64,000 bases of DNA, from contig CBDCUC010000040.1 in NCBI GenBank assembly GCA_965222485.1, positions 1,550,001 through 1,614,000 on the forward strand, written 5' to 3'. Both the position numbers and the translations under genes were made by a program. The notes beneath the pieces were generated by a model. It saw only the letters and a program-made list of their open reading frames with translations, was not told the origin of the DNA and ran no database searches. Of this stretch, positions 34,479-44,286 are shown piece after piece (within the stretch, counting starts at the first letter, position 1; every line of letters begins with the position of its first letter). This DNA comes from CBDCUC01 sp965222485. Lineage in GTDB: Bacteria > Pseudomonadota > Alphaproteobacteria > Rhizobiales > Hyphomicrobiaceae.

Positions 34479-35909
34479 ATGCAAATGCCGCGCGATATCG
34501 GGACGATCCACATCATTGGGATCGGCGGAATCGGCATGAGTGCGATTGCGGAAATTCTGTTGGCGATGGGGTACTCCGTCCAGGGCAGTGACCAGAAGGA
34601 CGGGACCAACGTGCGCCGCCTGCGGGCTAAGGGCGTACGTATCTTTATCGGCCACGATGCCGTCAATCTGGTTGGCGCCCGCTATGTTGTCATCTCAACC
34701 GCGGTAAAGTCGGACAATCCTGAACTGGCCGCTGCGCGCGATAAGGGTTTACCCATTATTCGCCGGGCAGAAATGCTTGCCGAACTGATGCGGCTTTATT
34801 CCACAGTTTCGGTCACCGGTACGCATGGCAAGACATCGACAACTTCGTTGATCGCGCATGTCTTTGCCCACGCCTCGCTAGACCCAACTGTGATCACGGG
34901 TGGGATCATCAATGACTGGGGATCCAATGCGCGTCTTGGCAACGGCGAATGGATGATTGTCGAGGCCGATGAGTCGGACGGAACTTTCACCAAATTGCCG
35001 ACAAAAATCGGTGTCGTAACGAACATCGATCCGGAGCATCTGGATTACTTCGGGTCGGTCGAGCGGATGCATGCTCACTATGAAGCTTTCTTCCGTGGCG
35101 TCCCGTTTTACGGTCTCATTGTTGCATGCAGCGATCATCCCGTTGTGCGCGATATGATCCAGCGACTAGCACTGCGCCGAGATGGGCGCAGGCTCTTGAC
35201 GTACGGTAGCCAATCGGGCGCAGACCTTTATTATTCTGACCTGCGGCAAGATGGTGCGACGACACTATTCACAGCACACCTTAGCGCGAGCGTTGCTGGC
35301 GGCGAACGCGTTTTGCGCGATATCGCGATCTCCACTCCTGGACACCACAACATTCTCAACGCATTGGCGGCGATCGCCGTGGCAAGCGAAGCAGGCATCT
35401 CGGACGACAAAATTCGTGATGGTCTTTCTGGTTTTTCAGGTGTCAAGCGGCGGTTCCAGCTGGTTGGGCATTGGAACGGCGTCTCGATCTATGATGACTA
35501 TGCGCACCACCCCGTCGAGATTGCAGCTGTGCTAGCGGCGGCACGATCACGGGCAAAGGCCCGTGTGTTTGCGGTCATGGAACCGCACCGCTACACGCGC
35601 GTGCGCGATCTTTTCCGGGATTTCAGCGCCTGCTTCGGTCATGCGGACAGTGTGATCGTGGGGCCGCTTTACTCGGCAGGCGAAGCACCCATTGAAGGCG
35701 TCGATCAACACGCGCTTGCAGACGGCATTCGTGCAAGCGGGCACAAGTCGGTGGTTGCGATAGACGATCCAAGCCAATTGCCAGAACTTTTACGCCGACA
35801 CTGCAGGCCCGATGATCTTGTTGTGTGTCTCGGGGCAGGCGTTTCGACGGAATGGGCTAACGCATTACCCGACTGGCTGGCGGATGCGCCTCGGCTTGCC
35901 GGGGAATGA
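34479..35909 (+). CDS. murC: UDP-N-acetylmuramate--L-alanine ligase
   Basis: A 476-residue Mur ligase that adds the first stem-peptide residue. IHIIGIGGIGMSAIAEIL opens the UDP-binding domain, GTHGKTSTTSLI is the ATP loop, EADESDGTF and TNIDPEHLDYF follow, and the C-terminal part has YDDYAHHPVEI and EPHRYTR. ATG 34479 is chosen because GAGGG lies upstream and homology begins there, while the frame is open from 34404. The stop overlaps murB by four bases (ATGA). Confidence 0.96.
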   Translation: MQMPRDIGTIHIIGIGGIGMSAIAEILLAMGYSVQGSDQKDGTNVRRLRAKGVRIFIGHDAVNLVGARYVVISTAVKSDNPELAAARDKGLPIIRRAEMLAELMRLYSTVSVTGTHGKTSTTSLIAHVFAHASLDPTVITGGIINDWGSNARLGNGEWMIVEADESDGTFTKLPTKIGVVTNIDPEHLDYFGSVERMHAHYEAFFRGVPFYGLIVACSDHPVVRDMIQRLALRRDGRRLLTYGSQSGADLYYSDLRQDGATTLFTAHLSASVAGGERVLRDIAISTPGHHNILNALAAIAVASEAGISDDKIRDGLSGFSGVKRRFQLVGHWNGVSIYDDYAHHPVEIAAVLAAARSRAKARVFAVMEPHRYTRVRDLFRDFSACFGHADSVIVGPLYSAGEAPIEGVDQHALADGIRASGHKSVVAIDDPSQLPELLRRHCRPDDLVVCLGAGVSTEWANALPDWLADAPRLAGE

Positions 35910-36895
35910 CGGGGCGCTGGGCTGGCAAAATGGCATTTCCCGACCTGGTCGAAGACATCAAAGCGCGTTTGCCGGAGCTGCGCGGCCGGCTGAGAGCAAA
36001 TGCACTTCTTTCCGAAATCACCTGGTTTCGTGTCGGCGGTCCGGCGCAACTGCTGTTTACGCCGGCGGACGAAGCAGACCTCTCCTATTTTCTAAAGGGG
36101 TTGCCCGCCGAGATTCCCGTTTTTGCGATGGGACTTGGGTCCAATCTTTTGGTGCGCGACGGTGGTGTTCCCGGGGTGGTGATCAAACTGGGGCGTGGTT
36201 TTGGGCATGTGGCGGCTGAGGATGGTCACAGGCTGCGTTGCGGCACAGCCGTTCCCGACGCGAAGCTTGCGAGGGCAGCAGCGGATGCAGGCATTGCCGG
36301 TTTATCGTTCTACCGGGGCATTCCAGGTTCGATCGGCGGCGCGCTGCGTATGAACGCAGGTGCGCACGGCACCGAGACAAAGGATATCCTGATTGGTGCG
36401 CGCGCGGTCGACAGGCAGGGGACCATCCATGAGCTGTCACTCGCGGACATGGGCTTCAGCTACCGTCATTGCAGTGTGCCGAGCGACTGGATCTTTACGG
36501 AAGCGCTTTATCAAGGTCGGGCCGGGGAAACCGCTGAGATCCTCAAAGCGATGAACGAAGTGGCGGAGTATCGCGAAGAAAAACAACCCATCAAAGAGCG
36601 CACTGGCGGCTCCACTTTCAAGAATCCGCCGGGAGGAAGTGCTTGGAAGAATATCGATGCTGCGGGTTGTCGCGGTTTGCGCGTCGGCGGTGCAAAGGTG
36701 TCTGAATTGCACTGCAATTTTCTCATCAATGAGGGCGAGGCAACCGGCGAGGATGTTGAACGTCTGGGAGAAACTGTCCGAGCACGGGTAAAAGCAAATA
36801 ATGGGACGGTACTCAACTGGGAGATCATCAGGCTGGGCGTGCCGCTCGAGGGCCGGCCGGTTGGCGAAGCGCTTGCCGAGGAAACGACTGATTGA
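35906..36895 (+). CDS. murB: UDP-N-acetylenolpyruvoylglucosamine reductase
   Basis: A 329-residue FAD enzyme that reduces UDP-GlcNAc-enolpyruvate to UDP-MurNAc with NADPH. The FAD-binding part contains TWFRVGGPAQLLFTP and GLGSNLLVRDGG, then FYRGIPGSIGGALRMNAGAHG. The proton donor serine lies in RTGGSTFKNP, and the C-terminal segment AGCRGLRVGGAKVSELHCNFLIN is characteristic. ATG 35906 overlaps the murC stop; ATG 35930 eight codons later is an alternative start. Part of the murC-murB-ddl block. Confidence 0.96.
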   Translation: MTGRWAGKMAFPDLVEDIKARLPELRGRLRANALLSEITWFRVGGPAQLLFTPADEADLSYFLKGLPAEIPVFAMGLGSNLLVRDGGVPGVVIKLGRGFGHVAAEDGHRLRCGTAVPDAKLARAAADAGIAGLSFYRGIPGSIGGALRMNAGAHGTETKDILIGARAVDRQGTIHELSLADMGFSYRHCSVPSDWIFTEALYQGRAGETAEILKAMNEVAEYREEKQPIKERTGGSTFKNPPGGSAWKNIDAAGCRGLRVGGAKVSELHCNFLINEGEATGEDVERLGETVRARVKANNGTVLNWEIIRLGVPLEGRPVGEALAEETTD

Positions 36896-37053
36896 CAGAC
36901 GACTTGCGAGACCCGTGTGAAACGGAGACCGCCACCTTGTGTTAAAGGTCCATAGAGCCGGGCAAGGCCTGGCTTTTTTTGGCGGACGTTTTCATCCACC
37001 TCTTACCGCAGTTATTGCTGCGTCCTGCCCTAACGATTGCCCATGGAGTTCAC

Positions 37054-38007
37054 ATGATCGGAAAGCCGCCGGAGCGTACTCACGAGCACGTTGCCGTTTT
37101 GATGGGCGGGCTCTCGGCAGAACGGGAGATCAGCCTTTTGTCGGGCAAGGCTGTGGGGGCAGCTCTTGAGCGGGAAGGCTACCGCGTCACCATGATTGAT
37201 GTGGATCGTGAGTGTGCGATGAGGCTGGCGGCCGTGCAGCCTGATGTGTGCTTTAACGCGTTGCATGGCCGTTATGGCGAAGACGGCTGCATTCAGGGGC
37301 TGCTTGAATGTATGGGGCTTGCGTACACCCATTCCGGCGTTCTTGCTTCCGCCGTGGCGATGCACAAGGAGCACGCCAAGGATGTAATGTCGCGCGCTGG
37401 TGTTCCGGTCGCCAAGGCTGTTCTTGTGTCGCGGGCTGAAGCGTTAAGAGCGCATGCAATGGCGCCGCCGTACGTGGTCAAACCGGTGGCGGAAGGCTCA
37501 AGCGTGGGCGTCATCATTGTGGGTGAGAACGCCGACAAGCCGCCTTCTTCCATCGGGCAGGGCGACAACGTCGACATGGACGAAATCGTTATGGTTGAGC
37601 GGTACGTTGCGGGCCGTGAGCTGACCTGTGCCGTGATCGGTGACTTCGTGACGGAAGTGACTGAAATCTTACCTCTCAAGGGGCTCGAATTTTATGATTT
37701 CGAGGCGAAATACGCGCCCGGGGGCTCCAAACATCAGCTACCGGCAGATCTTTCATCGGAAATTTACCAAAAGGTCCGGAAATACACTTTGGCGGCGCAC
37801 CAGGCGCTGGGCTGCCGCGGGTTGAGCCGCGCTGATTTCCGACTGGACGATACGGCGGGCGGCAGCGGTCAACTGGCGTGTCTAGAGGTGAATACGCAAC
37901 CGGGCATGACAGCGACGTCGCTAGTGCCGGAATTTGCGCAGTATGCAGGTTGGTCGTTTGACGAGCTTGTGCGTTGGATTGTCGAGGACGCGAGTTGCGA
38001 CAGGTAA
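37054..38007 (+). CDS. ddl: D-alanine--D-alanine ligase
   Basis: A 317-residue ATP-grasp enzyme that makes the D-Ala-D-Ala used by MurF. Motifs in order: VLMGGLSAEREISLLSG, FNALHGRYGEDGCIQGLLE, YTHSGVLASAVAMHK, VVKPVAEGSSVGV, GRELTCAVIGD, FYDFEAKYAPGGSKHQLPA, and EVNTQPGMTATSLVPE at the metal site. ATG 37054 has GGAG six bases upstream; the frame is open from 36979. Which of the A and B types it is cannot be told without alignment. Confidence 0.96.
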   Translation: MIGKPPERTHEHVAVLMGGLSAEREISLLSGKAVGAALEREGYRVTMIDVDRECAMRLAAVQPDVCFNALHGRYGEDGCIQGLLECMGLAYTHSGVLASAVAMHKEHAKDVMSRAGVPVAKAVLVSRAEALRAHAMAPPYVVKPVAEGSSVGVIIVGENADKPPSSIGQGDNVDMDEIVMVERYVAGRELTCAVIGDFVTEVTEILPLKGLEFYDFEAKYAPGGSKHQLPADLSSEIYQKVRKYTLAAHQALGCRGLSRADFRLDDTAGGSGQLACLEVNTQPGMTATSLVPEFAQYAGWSFDELVRWIVEDASCDR

Positions 38008-38267
38008 GTCGAGTTAGAGTTTCCCAAACGCGGGCGCATCAGGCGCCATCGCGGCAACAAGCACTAAGTCCTACCTCACCGTGCCCTGTATCGCCGAATT
38101 GGCGTTCTGTTTCTTCCCAATCTGTATATAACGCCCACACGACTGAAGGTGTGCGAACGCAAGATCCGCGGGCATCGTCGCCGCCTACCGCACATCATGC
38201 AAGACCGGGTCAGCCACCGGTCTTGCCTTCAATCCGTATCGAAACGCGCCTTTATGCCCCTGATGAC

Positions 38268-39134
38268 ATGGCGGACCGTGTGCAAAGGGGTGGGCGCAGT
38301 TATCAAAGTTCGCGGCGGGCTGCGCGCCGCCGGGGGTCAGTTCGTGCGGCGGCATGGGGTGCGCCCGCAATCATTCTTACTGCCGTGCTCCTGTTTGGCG
38401 CCGCATCAGGGCACGATGGTTTGAGGACGTCGTTCGGGCAGCTTCAGCGATCGCTCATGCCGTCTGCTTGGGCACCCTACGTTCAAGCGTTATCTGAATT
38501 TTCAGGGCTAACGATCGATCAAGTGTCGGTCGGGGGACACCGTTTCACGGCCGACGGCGACATTTTTGGGGCACTGCAGCTTCAGGCGGATCAATCACTT
38601 CTAGGGTTTGATGTGGCGGGTGCCCGTGCCCGAATTGAGAGTCTTCCCTGGGTGAAGACAGCGACGCTAACGAGGATCTATCCGGGACAGCTTGATGTCT
38701 CGCTGGTCGAGCGCCAGGCATTTGCCGTTTGGCGGCATGACGACGGGCTGTCGCTGATTGATCGCGACGGGCGCGTTCTTGGTGCCACCAACGACACCAT
38801 TGCGCTCAATTTACTTCGCGTTTCAGGCAAAGGTGCCGCTAAAGAGGCAGCAGGCCTGATGGCGCTTATCAGTCATCATCCAGACCTCGCCAATGCACTT
38901 GATACAGCCGTGTTCATTGCAGGGCGGCGTTGGGCCTTGCGGCTGAAAAACGGTGTCGTCATTCACTTGCCTGTGGAACGTGCGGCGCTGGCGTTGCGCC
39001 TCTTCATGCGTGGTGAGACCGGCGGCCTCACGGGGCGCCATGATCAAATCGTTGATTTGCGCGCAACGGGGCGAGTGAGCATCCGCCCGCGAAAGCCTTT
39101 GACGATCGGTGATCTCGCGAGACAAAGTGGATGA
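38268..39134 (+). CDS. ftsQ: Cell division protein FtsQ
   Basis: A bitopic division protein (288 residues from ATG 38268) with a basic cytoplasmic N-terminus (RRAARRRGSVRAA), one transmembrane helix (IILTAVLLFGAASG), then a POTRA domain (LTIDQVSVGGHRFTADGDIFGAL) and a beta domain (LPWVKTATLTRIYPGQLDVSLVERQAFAVW). FtsQ recruits FtsL/FtsB and controls septal synthase activation. The start is uncertain: the frame is open from 37974 and overlaps the end of ddl, and neither ATG 38268 nor GTG 38151 has a strong ribosome site. 38268 gives the usual family length. Confidence 0.9.
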   Translation: MADRVQRGGRSYQSSRRAARRRGSVRAAAWGAPAIILTAVLLFGAASGHDGLRTSFGQLQRSLMPSAWAPYVQALSEFSGLTIDQVSVGGHRFTADGDIFGALQLQADQSLLGFDVAGARARIESLPWVKTATLTRIYPGQLDVSLVERQAFAVWRHDDGLSLIDRDGRVLGATNDTIALNLLRVSGKGAAKEAAGLMALISHHPDLANALDTAVFIAGRRWALRLKNGVVIHLPVERAALALRLFMRGETGGLTGRHDQIVDLRATGRVSIRPRKPLTIGDLARQSG

Positions 39135-39237
39135 GGTTGCAACCGCCGCCTTTGCAGCAAATGTTCTGCGTAGCCGATTGGTTGGTCGGTGATGAGCGCT
39201 TCGGTGTTGTGCCAGAGTATGGAGTTGTGAGAAGGGC

Positions 39238-40512
39238 ATGAAACAGCGGCAACATGTTCAAGTGCGTGGCCGGGACGTCGTGGGCCTGCTGGATGTTGGC
39301 TCAAGCAAAGTCGTTTGCATCATTGCGGCTCTCGATCCGAGTGCTCCGCGTGGAAGCCTGGAGGCCGCCCGCGTTATCGGTATCGGTCAGCATATCTCCC
39401 GTGGCATCAAGTCTGGCGTGATCACAAACCTAGAGGCGGCTGAGGAGGCGATCCTGGGTGCGGTCAGTGCTGCTGAAGATATGGCCGGCCTGCGCCTCGA
39501 AAGTGTCATCGTCAGCATCTCCTGCGGCAGATTGCGATCGCAGACCATCGCAGCGGAGGTAGATATTGCCGGCGGCGTTGTGCGCGACAGTGATGTGCGG
39601 CGCGCGGTTGCCGGTGCGCGCGCATTCGCAGAGCGAGGCGGCCGCAGGCTTGTGCATGTCAATACAACTGCGTTTCAACTAGATGGCGTTGCCGGCGGGG
39701 AGGATCCAAGAGGCCTTACCGCCAATCAGCTCAAAGTAGGGCTGCATGCCGTAAGCGCAGATAAAGCCCCATTGCGCAATCTGCATATCGTCGTGGACCG
39801 CTGCCTGCTTGGGGTGCGAGGTATAGCTGTAGCTGCGTACGCCAGCGCTCTGGCCGCAACCAGCGAAGAAGAGCGGCAGCTTGGCGTTACCTGCATCGAC
39901 ATTGGCGGCGGAACCACGAGTGTTGCCGCATTTGCCGAGGGAAAATGCGTTCATACCGCTGTTTCGTTGGTCGGGGGCAACACGATTACAGCTGATATTG
40001 CAGCCCAGTTGCAGACACCAGTTGCAGAAGCAGAGCGAATCAAGGCGCTTTATGGCACAATGGTCAATGCTCAGTCCGATGAGCACGAGTTTTTTTGCTA
40101 CCCGGTCGCTGGTTCTGCGGAGGGTGGCGAAGAGCGTATGGCGAAGGCGGACCTGTCGCGCATTGTCAGGCCAAGGGTTGCCCAGATCCTGGCAAGTGTG
40201 AGGGAAAGCATCGAGAGTTGCCGCGCCATCGGCGGTGCTGGCAGACGTGTTGTGTTGACTGGCGGCGGCAGCCAGCTGGTCGGGTTGGCTGACTTCGCCG
40301 CTAACGCGTTAGGTTGTCCGGTTCGTGTAGCAATGCCAGCGGTGCCCTCAGGGCTGCCGCAGACCTGGTCTGGTCCGGGGTATGCGACCGTTGTCGGCCT
40401 GTTGTTGGCCGGCACCGATCCGTCGCAGGAACTCGTCGGCTATAACCAGGTTGAAGCACCCGGTGGAAATTATCTCGGGCGTGTTGGTCAGTGGCTGATG
40501 GACGGTCTGTAA
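39238..40512 (+). CDS. ftsA: Cell division protein FtsA
   Basis: A 424-residue actin-fold protein that tethers FtsZ to the membrane and recruits late division proteins. ATP-binding segments are VVGLLDVGSSKVVCIIA (phosphate 1), CIDIGGGTTSVAAF (phosphate 2) and VVLTGGGSQLVGL (adenosine), and the 1C subdomain occupies about residues 95-175. The C-terminal amphipathic membrane-targeting helix is visible as NYLGRVGQWLMDGL. GAAGGG directly precedes the ATG. It is followed by ftsZ after 120 bases. Confidence 0.96.
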   Translation: MKQRQHVQVRGRDVVGLLDVGSSKVVCIIAALDPSAPRGSLEAARVIGIGQHISRGIKSGVITNLEAAEEAILGAVSAAEDMAGLRLESVIVSISCGRLRSQTIAAEVDIAGGVVRDSDVRRAVAGARAFAERGGRRLVHVNTTAFQLDGVAGGEDPRGLTANQLKVGLHAVSADKAPLRNLHIVVDRCLLGVRGIAVAAYASALAATSEEERQLGVTCIDIGGGTTSVAAFAEGKCVHTAVSLVGGNTITADIAAQLQTPVAEAERIKALYGTMVNAQSDEHEFFCYPVAGSAEGGEERMAKADLSRIVRPRVAQILASVRESIESCRAIGGAGRRVVLTGGGSQLVGLADFAANALGCPVRVAMPAVPSGLPQTWSGPGYATVVGLLLAGTDPSQELVGYNQVEAPGGNYLGRVGQWLMDGL

Positions 40513-40569
40513 AGTATCGATGGGGCCTTTGATGGCGTAGGGGGTTTGCGTATAGGCCCGTGTCGAGAA

Positions 40570-40606
40570 TTGACGGTGTTTGAGCGGTTTAATAATCGCC
40601 GGAATC
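40570..40606 (+). promoter_or_regulatory. Candidate ftsZ promoter with a GANTC site
   Basis: TTGACG (40570-40575) and ATAATC (40592-40597) are separated by 16 bases, a fair sigma-70-like pair. A GAATC site (40602-40606) lies just downstream in the leader. In Caulobacter, GANTC methylation by CcrM is known to affect ftsZ transcription. The match is weak, and a single GANTC in 120 bases is not surprising. Confidence 0.35.
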
Positions 40607-40632
40607 CGTCGTCGAAGCGATGCGGGGGCAAA

Positions 40633-42549
40633 ATGAGCATCAAGCTGCAACTGCCGGAAGTCACCGATCTGAAGCCACGGCTGACCGTGATCGGAGTTGG
40701 CGGCGCAGGCTGCAACGCAATCAACAACATGATTGCGTCGGGACTGACCGGTGTGGACTTCGTTGTTGCAAACACCGATGCACAAGCTCTCATGGCTTCC
40801 AGTGCGGAACACAGGCTACAGCTCGGCGTCAATCTCACGGAAGGGCTTGGTGCTGGCGCCAAACCGGAAATTGGCGAGGCTGCGGCCCAGGAAGCCCTGG
40901 ACGAGATCAGGAGCCAGGTTTCGGGTTCACACATGGTGTTTATCGCCGCTGGCATGGGTGGCGGTACAGGCACCGGAGCGGCATCGGTGATCGCCAGAGC
41001 CGCGAAAGAACAGGGCATTCTCACAGTTGGCGTGGTGACCAAGCCATTCCTGTTTGAGGGTGCACGGCGAATGCGGGTTGCCGAAGCGGGCATTGAGGCC
41101 CTCAGGCCAAATGTAGATACGCTGATCGTTATCCCCAATCAGAACCTATTTCTCATAGCTAACGAAAAAACGACGTTCGCAGAGGCGTTCGTCCTGGCCG
41201 ACCACGTGCTGTATTCGGGTGTTGCCTGTATCGTCGACCTCATCATCAAGGAAGGCTTGATCAATCTGGACTTTGCCGATGTGCGGGCCGTCATGTGCGA
41301 CATGGGAACGGCGATGATGGGCACAGGCGAGGCGTCCGGGGAGCGGCGGTCGGTTGTTGCTGCTGAAGAGGCGATTGCCAATCCGTTGCTTGACGATGTG
41401 TCGCTGCAGGGCGCCAAAGGGTTATTGTTGTCGATAACAGGTGGCCCAAACCTAACCCTTTATGAGGTCGATGCTGCGGCGTCGCGCGTGCGTCAGGAAG
41501 TCGACAGCGATGCCACCATAATCGTTGGCGCAACCTTCGATGAAAGTCTGGGTGATCGCGTTCGCGTGTCGATCGTTGCTTCCGGCATGGCGCGCATGAG
41601 CCGAGACGGAACGGCGATTGCAGATTATGGCCGCAGCAGTTTGCGACCGGGTGACGGTTCATTTGTCTCCGAAGGGATGTCTCGTTCATCTCCACCGTTA
41701 TCGATGGGGCCTGGTGCTGCAGAAGGGGCCGGCGACAGCTCGCACGAGGGGCAGCGCTACACTTCGGCGGAGACGCCTCCCCAAATCAATGCCATGACGG
41801 ATGAGGGCGACGCACCCGTCATGAGTAGTGGCGGCGGTGAGCGCGAAGCCGGTGGAATGGCAGATGTTGCTGATATCGAAGGCGACGATATTCAGTCTGC
41901 AGACGTCAGCACGGCTTCCGACGCGGACGACGCGGCTGATCTTCAGCGGCGATTGGCTGAGGCCATGCAGATGGATGACGCGGGCGGCAGTGTTGGTGAG
42001 GGTGATTTGAGCGAGGGCTGGCATGCTCCCGGTGATGTCGTCATTAAAGAGGAGCCCCCACCATTCCAGCAGCCTGCACAGGCATCTGATCCGGGTGCAC
42101 CGTTTGTCCAGAGGCAGCGTGCGCAAGTGGATCCTGGTAGCTTCCAACCGATGACGCCGAACGATATTCGACGCCATCCGCGTCGCATGCCGGAGGTCGG
42201 CGATTTCTCCCCGATCGCGCAAAAAGAATATTACTCGAAAACGGGCAACGCCCCGGCGCGTGGGCCGTCCCCTGAACGTATGCCGCACCATGCCAGTGGC
42301 GAGGGAAAGACAGCGAAACCCAAGCGCGGCCTATTTGGACTCTTCAAGGGACTCAGTCGGCGCAAAAGTGATTCGCAGGATGCGAAACAAAATCCGCAGA
42401 CAACCGTTACGAGAGACCACGAACAAGGCAGAGCCGAAGTTGCGGGCAACGCTCGTCCGGACGACTCTGCTGCTTCGCACAATCAATTAGGTGAGCACGA
42501 CGATAGTGTTGAGTTGCCAGTGTTTTTTAATGCTCCAGGGCGTCGCTAA
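40633..42549 (+). CDS. ftsZ: Cell division GTPase FtsZ, with long C-terminal linker
   Basis: A 638-residue tubulin homologue that forms the Z ring. The GTPase core covers about residues 15-320, with GGAGCNAINNM, the tubulin signature GGGTGTG (109-115), NQNLF and the T7 loop NLDFADVRAVM. The remaining 300 or so residues are an acidic, Ser/Gly/Asp-rich linker, then a basic patch (KPKRGLFGLFKGLSRRK) and a C-terminal peptide (VELPVFFNAPGRR) that would bind FtsA. Long linkers occur in Rhizobiales. ATG 40633 has a G-rich site upstream; the frame is open from 40546. Confidence 0.96.
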   Translation: MSIKLQLPEVTDLKPRLTVIGVGGAGCNAINNMIASGLTGVDFVVANTDAQALMASSAEHRLQLGVNLTEGLGAGAKPEIGEAAAQEALDEIRSQVSGSHMVFIAAGMGGGTGTGAASVIARAAKEQGILTVGVVTKPFLFEGARRMRVAEAGIEALRPNVDTLIVIPNQNLFLIANEKTTFAEAFVLADHVLYSGVACIVDLIIKEGLINLDFADVRAVMCDMGTAMMGTGEASGERRSVVAAEEAIANPLLDDVSLQGAKGLLLSITGGPNLTLYEVDAAASRVRQEVDSDATIIVGATFDESLGDRVRVSIVASGMARMSRDGTAIADYGRSSLRPGDGSFVSEGMSRSSPPLSMGPGAAEGAGDSSHEGQRYTSAETPPQINAMTDEGDAPVMSSGGGEREAGGMADVADIEGDDIQSADVSTASDADDAADLQRRLAEAMQMDDAGGSVGEGDLSEGWHAPGDVVIKEEPPPFQQPAQASDPGAPFVQRQRAQVDPGSFQPMTPNDIRRHPRRMPEVGDFSPIAQKEYYSKTGNAPARGPSPERMPHHASGEGKTAKPKRGLFGLFKGLSRRKSDSQDAKQNPQTTVTRDHEQGRAEVAGNARPDDSAASHNQLGEHDDSVELPVFFNAPGRR

Positions 42550-42839
42550 TCAGGGGCGTTGGGGAGAGTTTGCAACACACAAGAGTGTTCTGATCGGAAT
42601 GGTAACAAGGTGTAAGAAAGCGTGATTTGTGCCACTTCGGGTGGAGGGGTATCGTCTTAATCGTTAACGACTGAGACCGTCTTTTGAACTTGCGTGATCA
42701 GGCTTTCGTTGTCTGTCAAAATGGGGTCAGCAAGGTTCGAGCTCAGCCAAATAGGCTAAGGGTTTCAGGCGGGGGTGGCAACGTCGGTACTGGGAACTAT
42801 CGACGGACTTGCCGGGGCAGGCATTGAGGGACGACGCTT

Positions 42840-43784
42840 ATGTCGAATCGTTTCATCGGCGCGCGGCAGACTACGGTAGCGCGCGAGATCGAGCTCACAG
42901 GCACGGGGGTGCACAGTGGAGCACCAGTATCGGTCATACTGCATCCGGCAGAAGCCGATACTGGGCTCCGCTTTCTTCTCACAAAGCGCGGCCGTGTGGT
43001 GTCGGACATTCCGGCAGATGTGTCACGCGTGAAAAATCTGACATTGTGTACCGTTATTGGCGATGAGGACGGCAACACGATTTCCACTGTTGAGCATCTT
43101 CTCGCTGCGCTGCGCGGCTTGGCAGTCGATAATTGCTACATCGAAATCGATAGCAAAGAAGTTCCGATCATGGACGGAAGCTCGGCGGTTTTCGTCGAAG
43201 CAATCGATGATGTTGGAATTTCGGAACTCGCGGCACCACGCAAGTACGTCAAGGTTCTTAAGCCAATCCGCGTACAGGATGGGGATTGCTTCGGTGAGCT
43301 TGCACCGCACTCGGGATTTCATCTCGATGTTGAGATTAACTTCGAAGACCCGATTATCGGACGTCAACATCTGGCACTCGAGATGACACCGGGCGTATTC
43401 CGCCATGAGCTGTCGCGTGCCAGAACATTTGGTTTCATGAGCGACGTGGAAAAGCTTTGGAAGGCTGGCCTGGCGCTCGGAGCAAACCTCAATAATTCGA
43501 TCGCAATCGGTGAAGGTCGGATCATGAATCCGGAAGGGTTGCGGCACCCGATGGAATTTGTGCGCCATAAAATGTTGGATGCCGTTGGCGATCTGTCGCT
43601 AGCAGGGCATCCGATCATCGGCGCCTACAGGTCGGTGAGAGGCGGGCATCGTCTTAACGCGAACGTATTGCAGGCATTGTTTGCCGATAGCAGTGCGTGG
43701 ACAGTTGTTGAAGCTCCACGTGTTCGCGACATCGTGCCGGTCAGCCGCCAGGCAATCGTTGCAATGGCTGAGCAGACTCACTGA
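42840..43784 (+). CDS. lpxC: UDP-3-O-acyl-N-acetylglucosamine deacetylase
   Basis: A 314-residue zinc enzyme catalysing the committed step of lipid A synthesis. Recognised segments are ARQTTVAREIELTGTGVHSG at the start, STVEHLLAALRGL with the first zinc histidine, MDGSSAVFVEAI, SRARTFGF and the block LRHPMEFVRHKMLDAVGDL with the HxxxD zinc ligands, followed by HPIIGAYRSVRGGHRLN with the catalytic histidine. GAGGG lies upstream of ATG 42840. A 290-base gap after ftsZ may hold its own promoter. Its presence shows a lipopolysaccharide-making Gram-negative. Confidence 0.96.
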   Translation: MSNRFIGARQTTVAREIELTGTGVHSGAPVSVILHPAEADTGLRFLLTKRGRVVSDIPADVSRVKNLTLCTVIGDEDGNTISTVEHLLAALRGLAVDNCYIEIDSKEVPIMDGSSAVFVEAIDDVGISELAAPRKYVKVLKPIRVQDGDCFGELAPHSGFHLDVEINFEDPIIGRQHLALEMTPGVFRHELSRARTFGFMSDVEKLWKAGLALGANLNNSIAIGEGRIMNPEGLRHPMEFVRHKMLDAVGDLSLAGHPIIGAYRSVRGGHRLNANVLQALFADSSAWTVVEAPRVRDIVPVSRQAIVAMAEQTH

Positions 43785-44286
43785 TCTTTCGCTTGGCGAT
43801 ATCGAATAGCCACCAGCCGGTATGCGCCTTCGTTATATCTTTTCGCGAGATAACAGAGCTGTGTCTGTGCGGCGTTGCTTCTACGGTTGCGAAGCATGGG
43901 CAAAGCTGCACACTTCCGTGAATTCGCTGCAGGGGTCAGCCTTGTCTTTGGGGCCGGGGCGTCGCAGATCAACCATAATTATTTCCTAAATCGGTGCGGG
44001 GAAGGCTGAGCGCGGCCTATCTGGTGCTCCTCTTCCCTGTGGACGCGATTGGGGTGGTTCGGTTGGCGATCAGATTTCGTTCTCAATGCGGTGGGCGCGT
44101 GCAGGCTGTGGCAAGCTGTCAACGAGGCTTTGCGGTTACTTGATCTGTATGCAACCATTGACCGCATTGGGGAATTGAGTCGTGCACAATATCCGGTGGA
44201 GCACAGTTGGTGCCATGCATGCAGGCTGAGAGGACCCAGGGCGATATGCCGGGTGGTTGCAGGCGGCTATTTTGGAATTGGTGGGA
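43785..44286. other. Gap between lpxC and bamD
   Basis: About 500 bases without a recognisable gene. Open frames on both strands are short, have no ribosome sites and overlap the beginning of bamD. No convincing hairpin terminator, promoter pair or structured RNA was found by eye. It is the longest non-coding stretch inside the cluster. Confidence 0.45.
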
